Assembly (NCBI GenBank): GCA_964554105.1
Contig: CAZKNF010000063.1
Coordinates: 1 to 19,536, forward strand
Length of the DNA: 19,536 bases
Source: CAZKNF01 sp964554105
GTDB taxonomy: Bacteria; Bacteroidota; Rhodothermia; Rhodothermales; VXPQ01
Direction: 5' to 3'
Part shown: positions 8,262-14,171 of the stretch, in pieces
How the letters are laid out: each line of letters starts with the position of its first letter
Position numbering within the stretch: the first letter of the stretch is position 1
The notes under the pieces: generated by a model
The model's input: the letters and a program-made list of their open reading frames with translations, nothing else
The model's database searches: none
Told to the model about the DNA's origin: nothing
Program-made: the position numbers and the translations under genes

Positions 8262-8408
8262 GATCCGCTCCATGTTGCGGGCGCAAAACTGGCGCAACCG
8301 TCATGGATGAATAACGGTTTATCACCGGATCTGGCGACAAACCGTTGAGGGGTGTCGGCAAGTGTGTGTAGTAATAAATCGAGCGCAGACCCGTTATGCA
8401 AGTTTAAT

Positions 8409-8417
8409 TTATCCACA
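8409..8417 (+). promoter_or_regulatory. DnaA box (TTATCCACA)
   Basis: Exact match to the high-affinity DnaA box TTATCCACA, inside an AT-rich stretch about 266 bases upstream of the nrdJ start. DnaA boxes are known at replication origins and also upstream of ribonucleotide reductase genes (nrdAB in Escherichia coli), so either role is possible. Confidence 0.6.
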
Positions 8418-8561
8418 TCTAGAACGCTACGCTTACCCTCATTTTTTGGCTCGCCTCAGGAGGAAATACGCGCTGCACATTGCTTCTACAGGAGGGCGCC
8501 CACGGAGACGAATGCCGTTATTGTCCCGTGTGGAGCAGCACATTGAACACGTTTACACTTC

Positions 8562-8570
8562 TTTTCCACA
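8562..8570 (+). promoter_or_regulatory. Second DnaA-box match (TTTTCCACA)
   Basis: Matches the relaxed consensus TTWTNCACA exactly and has the same orientation as the box at 8409, 153 bases apart. A weaker two-mismatch copy (GTTTACACT, 8551-8559) lies just upstream. Confidence 0.5.
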
Positions 8571-8656
8571 TACTTGCTCACAGTAACTCTGCGAGCGGGC
8601 CGATTGATTCCCAATAACGGTTATATCCTGTTGCAGTTCTTGGGTCGTGCTTAACT

Positions 8657-8684
8657 AAAAAGCCCCGGCCGACGTGACCGGGGC
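8657..8684 (-). terminator. Rho-independent terminator of the acidic small gene
   Basis: Read on the minus strand, GCCCCGG (8684-8678), a 9-nt loop and CCGGGGC (8668-8662) are followed directly by TTTTT (8661-8657). It lies 43 bases after the stop codon of the minus-strand acidic gene and supports that gene being transcribed. It also shields the nrdJ control region from readthrough. Confidence 0.88.
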
Positions 8685-8727
8685 GGGTAGATCTGCCATG
8701 CAATTGCGTGGCGATACGCCATCCTGC

Positions 8728-8946
8728 TCACAGATCGTCTTCATCGAAATCGAGATCATCATCATCGAAGTCAAAATCGTCCTCGTCTTCGAAGTCATCA
8801 TCCTCGAAATCCTCGTCATCTAGATCGTCGTCATCCTCGAAGTCAAGATCGTCGTCATCGTCGATATCGAGATCATCGTCTTCGAAGGCGACAGGCCAAT
8901 CGGCGAATTGTTGGTCGTCAACCTCGAACTGAGAAAGCGATGTCAT
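8728..8946 (-). CDS. Small, extremely acidic protein of unknown function
   Basis: A 72-residue protein with ATG at 8946 and TGA at 8728-8730. The first 21 residues (MTSLSQFEVDDQQFADWPVAF) are mixed. From residue 22 to 72 there are 39 Asp/Glu out of 51, and all the others are Leu, Ile or Phe, in a repeating DDDxDxDD-type pattern. The whole chain contains no Lys, Arg or His, so its isoelectric point must be very low. Regularly spaced hydrophobics within poly-acid suggest a binding tail (nucleic-acid mimic, histone-like or cation-binding) rather than simple low-complexity sequence, but that is inference. The DNA is a degenerate GAY/GAR repeat, so repeat expansion may have shaped it. No clear ribosome binding site is visible. 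A strong terminator follows at 8657-8684, and it is divergent from the gene at 9183. The antisense Ser/Lys-rich frame is a shadow. Confidence 0.75.
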   Translation of the reverse strand: MTSLSQFEVDDQQFADWPVAFEDDDLDIDDDDDLDFEDDDDLDDEDFEDDDFEDEDDFDFDDDDLDFDEDDL

Positions 8947-9110
8947 AGTCGTTGAGTATAGAATAGGGGAGCGTATGGGCGGACGTGAAATAAGGAACGC
9001 CCTTCCACCAAAATCAAGAGCCGCCGCGAGCGTTGTTCAAAAAATTAACATTCACCCGCAGGATCTAATTCTCGAGAACTACGAACCTGTAAGCCGGCTA
9101 GGTAGTTAGT

Positions 9111-9150
9111 GTGCGCGCACGATGAGACTAGAGTGACTGCCCGCGCGCGG
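9111..9150. repeat. Two 10-bp alternating G/C palindromes upstream of the 9183 gene
   Basis: GTGCGCGCAC (9111-9120) and CCGCGCGCGG (9141-9150) are each perfectly self-complementary, with centres 30 bases apart (about three helical turns). They lie in the 236-base divergent region 8947-9182, which otherwise shows only an AT-rich patch at about 9034-9052. They could be operator half-sites or structural elements of the leader. Confidence 0.3.
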
Positions 9151-9182
9151 TCCGATCACACATTTGAACAGCCAGCGAGAAC

Positions 9183-9605
9183 ATGTTGCAGGAGACCGTC
9201 GAACGCAGTGCCTATCCGCATCCCGAAGATTTCAAGGTGATGCGGCCTGAATACAGCGAACTGGAAGATGATTACTTTCGCGCTACAATCATCATTGCCC
9301 CGTTTCGGGTAACTGGAGAGAGCCGAACGAAAGCCGGAGCGCGACGTGCGGCGCTGTATGAGGCAGCGAAGACCTACCGCTCGTACCATCCCTCTCACCG
9401 CATAGAGAGCCCATTTCCGGATGAATTCGTGGACAGGGAAGGAGTGAAGTGGTTTCGCGTACCTCCCTCACAGCGCGAACAGCTCGGTGACTATCGATTC
9501 GTGGATGAGAGCGACGAAGAAGACTTCGCCGACATCGAATCGATGCTGGCTTGGGATGTCCGTCCGAGAGACGCGAACCCGCCCGAAGAGGAGGACGAAG
9601 ACTAA
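9183..9605 (+). CDS. Hypothetical protein, weak dsRBD-like central segment and acidic tail
   Basis: A 140-residue protein from ATG 9183 to TAA 9603-9605. I do not recognise a family with confidence. The central part YFRATIIIAPFRVTGESRTK (residues 31-50) followed by AGARRAALYEAAKTYRSY alternates beta-strand-like residues, a Gly/Ser/Lys turn and an Ala-rich helix. This is the order seen in the second half of double-stranded RNA-binding domains (strand, Gly-x-(S/T)-K, AAxxAL helix). The C-terminus is acid-rich (VDESDEEDFADIESM and the terminal EEEDED). There is no signal peptide or membrane segment, so it is probably cytosolic. The ribosome binding site is weak (AGCGAGAA). It diverges from the acidic gene at 8946 and converges on the lipoprotein at 9644. 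The start could be slightly downstream, but the next ATG is far inside. Confidence 0.65.
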   Translation: MLQETVERSAYPHPEDFKVMRPEYSELEDDYFRATIIIAPFRVTGESRTKAGARRAALYEAAKTYRSYHPSHRIESPFPDEFVDREGVKWFRVPPSQREQLGDYRFVDESDEEDFADIESMLAWDVRPRDANPPEEEDED

Positions 9606-9617
9606 TTAGCACATCAT

Positions 9618-9635
9618 GACTGGACTCCTCCAGTC
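9618..9635. terminator. Hairpin between convergent genes, possible bidirectional terminator
   Basis: GACTGGA (9618-9624), loop CTCC, TCCAGTC (9629-9635) gives a perfect 7-bp stem with a tetraloop in the 38-base gap between two convergent stop codons. No T run follows on either strand, so any termination would be inefficient or factor-assisted. Confidence 0.4.
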
Positions 9636-9643
9636 GCGCAAGG

Positions 9644-10153
9644 CTACTGCCGCTCAAGCCGAAGGTGCAGGATGCCCTCCAGCTGAATTATGCCCTCGTA
9701 TCGCGGAGAAAACTCTGCAGGATTCACGGTCAACGGCACATCTGCGCTCAGCACATCGGACCCCGCTTCATCCCTTCTGAGATTGAAATCCTCTGCCAGG
9801 AGCAACTGGTTATAGAACTCTCGGTCATTCTCGTTGCCGCGGATTCGCACGGTTCGCTCGGTGACGCTGAAGTTGCCGCCGAGGAAGTACTCTTCCCCCC
9901 CGACAAATTCATAGGCGAAGATAAAACTGCCGCCGCTCAAGAGATTGAGGCGCGTATTTGCTGCCACGAGTGTATCCAGCACAGAAATTGGCTGCACGCT
10001 CGTCGACGTGGGATTGAAAGTGAACTCAGTGAACCTGTATTCCCCGGCAACATCTCTCGGTCTGGGCTCATCGTCGGGGTCGCCGGAATCGCATGCGGCG
10101 AAGAGGAAGCAGCCGAGAACGGCGATTAAGGGGAGCAAGAATCGTTTATGCAT
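9644..10153 (-). CDS. Lipoprotein of unknown function
   Basis: A 169-residue precursor with a lipoprotein signal peptide: Lys3-Arg4, a hydrophobic core and lipobox FAAC with C21 as the lipidated residue. The Cys is followed by an acid-rich linker DSGDPDDEPRPRD, similar to the acidic export signals that send Bacteroidota lipoproteins to the cell surface. The mature part starts VAGEYRFTEFTFNP and continues with alternating strands such as GGSFIFAYEF and FLGGNFSVTERTVRIRG, ending EGILHLRLERQ. This beta-rich pattern, with an opening GxYxF, resembles lipocalin-like lipoproteins, but I cannot assign a family. The ATG at 10153 is the natural start because the signal peptide begins there. It is divergent from the Ig-like lipoprotein at 10385, and the 231-base spacer may hold both promoters. 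Confidence 0.8.
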   Translation of the reverse strand: MHKRFLLPLIAVLGCFLFAACDSGDPDDEPRPRDVAGEYRFTEFTFNPTSTSVQPISVLDTLVAANTRLNLLSGGSFIFAYEFVGGEEYFLGGNFSVTERTVRIRGNENDREFYNQLLLAEDFNLRRDEAGSDVLSADVPLTVNPAEFSPRYEGIIQLEGILHLRLERQ

Positions 10154-10384
10154 ATGTCGTTTTCATCCGTCTGTGGTTAGGCGCAGCAGCCGTTGCCGCG
10201 TGTTCAAGCAGGCGCAAGGCGCCGCTCCGGTCCTGTATAGATATGGTCTTATATGCCGCATTCGTGCTCACGTCTCCGCCGTTACGATAAAATTTAGCTC
10301 TAGGTGCATTACTTCCGCTTTAATTCGCTTGCGTGCGGCCGATACACGGAGCGATTGGAATTAATACACATCACAGAGGACGGA
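10154..10384. promoter_or_regulatory. Divergent spacer between two lipoprotein genes
   Basis: A 231-base region. It is GC-rich in its left half, with AT-rich patches near 10236-10252 and 10284-10297 (GATAAAATTTAG), the latter a plausible -10 area for the plus-strand gene. The ribosome site AGAGGA lies at 10375-10380, five bases before the ATG at 10385. No recognisable operator or small gene is seen. Confidence 0.3.
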
Positions 10385-11854
10385 ATGCGGAATTTACTAA
10401 TTGCTCTCTTGATCGGCATTCTAGGCGCAATCACGGCCGGTTGCGACCTCGGAGATGAGGACGAAGACTCGAGCGGCGTCGTCTCTCTCAGCGGCCAGGT
10501 ACTGGATGTCGACACTAACAATCCCGTCCCGGAATCGTTCGTTCGGGTACTTCCTTATGACCTAATTTTTGAGGTTGATGTCGAAGGCCGGTATGCTTTC
10601 GACGTCGAGGTGGACAGCACGATGGAGCTGCAGCTGATCGCGTCCAGAGACGGCTACGGTAACGCATCAACGGACGTGCTGGCCCTCGCAGGGCGCCAGG
10701 TGAACGTGCCCACATTGCGGATCAATAAGGCAAGCGGCGAGGAGCTCATATCAGGGGATGCCTCGAACATTCTGCTGCTGGAACAATCCGCTCAGAGTAT
10801 CGGCGTGAAAGAAAGTGGGTCGAATGAGGTTGCGGAACTCACGTTTCAGCTTGCCGACTCCCTCGGGCGCTCGGTCGTTCTCAGCAATGCGGCCGACGTG
10901 AACTTTTCACTGGGCGTACAGCCGAACGGTGGTGAATTCATCCATCCGACGTCCGCGCGGACAGACAACAACGGGGCCGTGACGGTGAACCTCTCGAGTG
11001 GGAGTCGCGCCGGCGTCGTCCAGGTTGTGGCCTCGACCACGGTCGATGGTGAGGAAATTCGCTCTCTGCCCGTTTCGGTTGCCATCCATGGCGGCCATCC
11101 CGATCAGGAGCACTTCTCGATCGGCCCGGCACAGTTTAACTTCCCCGGTCTTCGACAATACGGTCTCGAGAATGCACTTTCTATCGTCGTAGGTGACGAG
11201 TACGGGAACCCCGTAAAGGAGGGCACTGCGGTGTACTTCACGACCGACGGCGGCGTTATCGAAGGATCGGTTCTCACCGATGCCCAGGGACGTGGGTCAT
11301 CGACACTCATTTCGGCTAATCCGCTGCCAAGCGACGGAATCGCGACTATCACCGCCTCGACGGCGGACAAGAATCAGCAGATGGTGAGTAGTCAAACGGC
11401 TGTGGTTTTCAGCGGTGTACCCGTTGTTACCGTATCACCATCGACAGCGGCGTTGAATCAGACGTATGAGCTTACCGTCCACGACCAGAATGGTAATCCA
11501 CTTACCGGAGGCACACAGGTCAGCGTCAAGGTTGAAGGGACGAAGGTAAAAGCTGTCGGAAACACGAACGTTCGCCTCGACGACACGGCGTTCATCGGAG
11601 GGCTTACGTACGACCACGTCCAGCGAGGTCCCGGCATCACACAATTCGCATTCAGGGCGGTCGAAGATCGCACCCTGGATGAAGAAGGCGAGTCGACGGT
11701 TGAAACCATCACTATTCTCGTCGCCGGACCGAACGGATCGCTGGAAATCGTACTCGGCGGAGCGCTCGGCGTGGAGACGCGCATGCTCAGCGACGGCGAA
11801 GCAGTGATCGAACAGCTGGATGCACAGACTAGCCGCGTGCGGGTGCAGCCGTAG
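10385..11854 (+). CDS. Lipoprotein with carboxypeptidase-regulatory-like and bacterial Ig-like (Big_1/invasin-type) domains
   Basis: 489 residues from ATG 10385, chosen over an in-frame ATG at 10304 because it has an AGAGGA ribosome site and begins a proper lipoprotein signal (MRNLLIALLIGILGAITAGC, lipidated C20). The Cys is followed by the acidic DLGDEDEDSS. Residues about 31-113 (SLSGQVLDVDTNNPVPESFV, then YAFDVEVDST) look like a CarboxypepD_reg/beta-sandwich module. Three Ig-like repeats follow, each with the invasin-style pattern: VNFSLGVQPNGGEF with TDNNGAVTVNLSSG and GVVQVVAST; DEYGNPVKEGTAVYFTTDGG with TDAQGRGSSTL and GIATITAST; and DQNGNPLTGGTQVSVKV. These are extracellular spacer or adhesion domains. 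The protein is most likely surface-anchored and structural or adhesive, with no catalytic motif. It converges on the EEP gene with a 47-base gap. The stop is TAG at 11852-11854. Confidence 0.85.
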   Translation: MRNLLIALLIGILGAITAGCDLGDEDEDSSGVVSLSGQVLDVDTNNPVPESFVRVLPYDLIFEVDVEGRYAFDVEVDSTMELQLIASRDGYGNASTDVLALAGRQVNVPTLRINKASGEELISGDASNILLLEQSAQSIGVKESGSNEVAELTFQLADSLGRSVVLSNAADVNFSLGVQPNGGEFIHPTSARTDNNGAVTVNLSSGSRAGVVQVVASTTVDGEEIRSLPVSVAIHGGHPDQEHFSIGPAQFNFPGLRQYGLENALSIVVGDEYGNPVKEGTAVYFTTDGGVIEGSVLTDAQGRGSSTLISANPLPSDGIATITASTADKNQQMVSSQTAVVFSGVPVVTVSPSTAALNQTYELTVHDQNGNPLTGGTQVSVKVEGTKVKAVGNTNVRLDDTAFIGGLTYDHVQRGPGITQFAFRAVEDRTLDEEGESTVETITILVAGPNGSLEIVLGGALGVETRMLSDGEAVIEQLDAQTSRVRVQP

Positions 11855-11901
11855 CCCACCCGAACCGTCGTCATTGCCCGCCATGCTCGTCGTAAGCGAG
11901 C

Positions 11902-13095
11902 TCAGCGCAGCACGACAAACGGCTTCACGATGACTGAGTCATCGGCCTGAAGGCGGATAAGGTAGGCGCCAACGGGCAGGCCGGCGGCATGAATGGCCGC
12001 CCTGTGGTTGCCTGCCGTCCTAAAGCCATCAGTGACCGTGAAGACCTGTCTTCCGAGTAGATCGACGACACGAATCGACACCTGTCCGGGCGCACTCGTC
12101 GAATATACCAGCGTTGCGGCGCTTCCGATAGGGTTCGGATAAAGAGTACGGACGTGAATGCTGCGATCCACGAGCGATTCAGTCCCTGTGTCCGTCGCAA
12201 ACCGAAAACTCGCGACGACCGGTAGATGATCGGAAGTCGTTGCTGTGTACGAAGGGATTCCATTCATGGTATCGAGCACCTCGACGTATGTCGCGACAGA
12301 GCCCGGGATGTACGACTCGAAAAGCTGGTTGGTTATCAGGATGTGGTCGATAGTCGATCCGGACGTGCAGGAGCTCGATAAACAGTATGTGTGCGTCTCG
12401 CTAGCTTCAAGATCGATCGTCAGAAACCGAAAATGCTCTGCATCATCGAGAAAATTTTCGTACGGCGAACCCTTGCCGGAGGTAATAGACGTTGTCAGTT
12501 CGTCGTTGAAGTCGCCAAGGACGAAGACGGGCATAGTGGATACGAGGCTATTGATATGTGTCTTGAGTAATTCCGACGCATTCTGACGTCGGTCCCATGA
12601 GGCGTCGTCGTTGCAGCATTTCATGTGAACTACGATGAACAGCGCAGTGAATGACACGTCTGAAAGCGTGATATCCGCTTCCATCTGAAGTGGTGGACGA
12701 CCCGCGAATTCGGAAGAGTACGGAGTCAGAACGCTCGCAATGCGACGGACCTGCACAACGTCGGCGTCATAGACAAACGCCACGCGCAGATTGCTGCTCG
12801 CTCGATCGAGCTCGCCCGCCCATCCGTCTCCCAATGAATGGACGAGCCGGTCGAAGTCCTCGGCGTCTTCGATTTCCTGGATGGCCCACAGGTCGACTCC
12901 CGACTGACGAATGACTTCTGACGCATTCGCGATCTGCAGGTCGTCATCCGGCGGCACGCCGTCATTTCCAAAGTTCCGGATGTTCCAGATCCCCACGTCG
13001 AACGTAGCATCCGTCCCTTTCGTCGGTAGGTTCTGCGCGAGGGCGGCGGTGGAGAGTCCGGCAAGACCGATGATCGCAAAAACGAAAGGACTCAT
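11902..13095 (-). CDS. Secreted endonuclease/exonuclease/phosphatase family protein with T9SS sorting domain
   Basis: 397 residues if started at ATG 13095, which opens a signal peptide (MSPFVFAIIGLAGLSTAALAQ). The frame extends to 13245, but those extra residues look like leader sequence. The mature N-terminus DVGIWNIRNFG starts a DNase I-like EEP fold with all the usual residues: N38 (WNIRNF), E74 (AIQEIED), H157 (FIVVHMK), D185 and N187 (GDFND), D250-H251 and D289-H290 (SDHLPV). These bind the divalent metal and activate water for phosphodiester cleavage. The substrate (DNA, RNA or lipid phosphate) cannot be told. Residues 314-397 (VRTLYPNPIGSAATLVYS, VDLLGRQVFTV, LPVGAYLIRL) are a type A Por/T9SS C-terminal sorting domain, so the enzyme should be exported and cell-surface attached or released. 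Extracellular nucleic-acid scavenging is a reasonable inference. No ribosome site is obvious. Confidence 0.88.
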   Translation of the reverse strand: MSPFVFAIIGLAGLSTAALAQNLPTKGTDATFDVGIWNIRNFGNDGVPPDDDLQIANASEVIRQSGVDLWAIQEIEDAEDFDRLVHSLGDGWAGELDRASSNLRVAFVYDADVVQVRRIASVLTPYSSEFAGRPPLQMEADITLSDVSFTALFIVVHMKCCNDDASWDRRQNASELLKTHINSLVSTMPVFVLGDFNDELTTSITSGKGSPYENFLDDAEHFRFLTIDLEASETHTYCLSSSCTSGSTIDHILITNQLFESYIPGSVATYVEVLDTMNGIPSYTATTSDHLPVVASFRFATDTGTESLVDRSIHVRTLYPNPIGSAATLVYSTSAPGQVSIRVVDLLGRQVFTVTDGFRTAGNHRAAIHAAGLPVGAYLIRLQADDSVIVKPFVVLR

Positions 13096-13266
13096 CCAAT
13101 TCACGACGTCGAACGGCCGGCGGAATGCAGCTATGAGATACCATCGTATAGGGGAGTTGAAGTCGAAGATGTAACACGCGGTGTAAAGTCCCGTAGTGCT
13201 GGATGAAACGGACGCGATGAGTTTCGGCGGCCGCGGAGGAACCACTTACCCCAGCGACGCACCATT

Positions 13267-14052
13267 ATGCGAAAGAACTTTCTGGTTGGAAACTTCATGC
13301 GAGCCTATTCGGGCTCCTTTCATTATGCGCCGAAGAACGGCGATACATCACCACAATTGGAAGCCGAATGGCTTGAGGCACGCTTTCAGGAGCGTTCCGT
13401 ACGCAGCCGCTTCAGAAAGCAGCAGTACGCGATCACGCTGCAGTTCGCTGCGATCCTCGCTATTGCTTTGCCGCTCGCGGCGACACAGATCGATTTTCAG
13501 CGGGGTACTACGAATCTCTATTCCGAGGTCGACCAGGAGGTCGTGACGCTGCAGGATATCGCCCAGACTGTGCAGCAGACCCTACCGCCGCCACCACCAC
13601 GTCCGTCCGTCCCGATCGTCGTTCCGGATGATGAGTTGCCGGACGATTCCGATCTGGATTTCGACGCGTCGCTCGATCTGGCTGCGGACGTCGAACTGAC
13701 GCCGCCACCGGCACAGGAGAATGAAGAAGAGGTGTTTGATGAACCCGAGATTTTCGTCGTCGTCGAAGATATGCCGGAGATGATCGGAGGTGCGGCGAGC
13801 CTTGCGGCGTCCGTGACGTATCCGCCAATCGCCCGCCAGGCCGGACTGCAGGGACTCGTCGTCGTTAAGATCGTGGTGAATTCGGACGGCACGCCTTCTG
13901 ATCCGGTCATCCTGAAATCACCCGGTAGGGCGCTCGAAAGTGCCGCCATCGAGGCAGTGATGAAGCAGGAGTTTACGCCGGGTCGGCAGCGCGGCCGCGC
14001 GGTCGCGGCATACATGGCCATCCCGGTCCGCTTTCAGCTCTCGAGTATTTGA
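13267..14052 (+). CDS. TonB family energy transducer
   Basis: 261 residues, inner-membrane anchored and spanning the periplasm. Residues 1-53 are cytoplasmic and basic (RSVRSRFRKQQ). About 54-73 is the single membrane helix (YAITLQFAAILAIALPLAA). Residues 106-175 form a Pro-rich then acid-rich linker (LPPPPPRPSVP, DDELPDDSDLDFD, PPPAQENEEE). From about 176 a TonB C-terminal domain follows (VTYPPIARQAGLQGLVVVKI, VNSDGTPSDPVILKSPGRAL, AAIEAVMKQEFTPGRQRGRAV, IPVRFQL). TonB passes proton-motive energy from ExbB/ExbD to outer-membrane receptors, but no exbBD or receptor gene is adjacent. ATG 13267 lacks a clear ribosome site. An in-frame ATG at 13297 is an alternative start. The acidic linker is stronger than in proteobacterial TonB, where Pro/Lys/Glu repeats dominate. 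The gene diverges from the EEP gene. Confidence 0.9.
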   Translation: MRKNFLVGNFMRAYSGSFHYAPKNGDTSPQLEAEWLEARFQERSVRSRFRKQQYAITLQFAAILAIALPLAATQIDFQRGTTNLYSEVDQEVVTLQDIAQTVQQTLPPPPPRPSVPIVVPDDELPDDSDLDFDASLDLAADVELTPPPAQENEEEVFDEPEIFVVVEDMPEMIGGAASLAASVTYPPIARQAGLQGLVVVKIVVNSDGTPSDPVILKSPGRALESAAIEAVMKQEFTPGRQRGRAVAAYMAIPVRFQLSSI

Positions 14053-14124
14053 CTGGGGTGCTGCTCTATTCTGCGGCTGCACGCTTGATCGGAGGAACGA
14101 ACGCGATTCGGTCCGCTGAATCCG

Positions 14125-14139
14125 TACATTGAGAATGTA
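14125..14139. promoter_or_regulatory. Operator-like inverted repeat upstream of the DUF2726 gene
   Basis: TACATT-GAG-AATGTA is a perfect 6-bp inverted repeat with a 3-base spacer, 32 bases before the GTG start at 14172 in the 119-base gap after tonB. The size and position fit a homodimeric repressor site near a promoter. I do not know which regulator would bind it. Confidence 0.3.
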
Positions 14140-14171
14140 GTTCAGTCGAATCTCTGTAGATCTCAATCAAG

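Larger units (their letters stand above)
8311..8620. repeat. Four copies of heptamer ATAACGG in 310 bases
   Basis: Copies lie at 8311-8317 (plus), 8391-8397 (minus, CCGTTAT), 8515-8521 (minus) and 8614-8620 (plus). Two copies extend to CAATAACGG, and the one at 8614 extends to the near-palindrome ATAACGGTTAT. The clustering in one intergenic region, on both strands, suggests a protein-binding site rather than chance. I do not recognise the binding protein. Confidence 0.55.
8144..8727. other. Large non-coding region between nrdJ and the acidic small gene
   Basis: About 580 bases without a credible gene, although two overlapping open frames of 64-74 codons exist (8352-8546, 8362-8586). The region holds two DnaA-box matches, four ATAACGG heptamers, an inverted repeat and a terminator, all listed separately. 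Composition is patchy, with AT-rich pockets around 8378-8415 and 8609-8628. It must contain the nrdJ promoter (minus strand), which would give nrdJ a long leader if it sits near the DnaA boxes. I cannot place the -10/-35 elements with confidence. Confidence 0.6.

Noticed and set aside
8144..8400. Cobalamin riboswitch upstream of nrdJ
   Set aside because: Fragments such as CCGGTGATAA and CCCGCAAC (minus strand) recall the aptamer core, but their spacing is wrong and I found no B12-box (AGYCAGGAGACC-like) sequence. A covariance-model search could reverse this.
8352..8586. Short open frames of 64-74 codons in the nrdJ upstream region
   Set aside because: Overlapping frames with no ribosome site and Arg/Cys-rich random-looking translations, running across the DnaA boxes and repeats.
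8144..8625. NrdR boxes upstream of nrdJ
   Set aside because: No pair of ACACWATATATWGTGT-like 16-mers is visible, and the reductase lacks an obvious ATP-cone.
8708..8932. Ser/Lys repeat protein on the plus strand
   Set aside because: Mirror of the Asp/Glu codons of the minus-strand acidic gene, which has a matching terminator on its own strand.
10304..10384. N-terminal extension of the Ig-like lipoprotein from ATG 10304
   Set aside because: It would put 27 non-hydrophobic residues before a perfect lipoprotein signal. The ATG at 10385 has the ribosome site.
11885..11901. Hairpin GCTCG...CGAGC between convergent genes as terminator
   Set aside because: Only five base pairs, no T run, and it abuts the stop codon of the EEP gene.
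13096..13245. N-terminal extension of the EEP protein to 13245
   Set aside because: Fifty residues of atypical sequence before a good signal peptide. The stretch looks like leader/promoter DNA shared with tonB.
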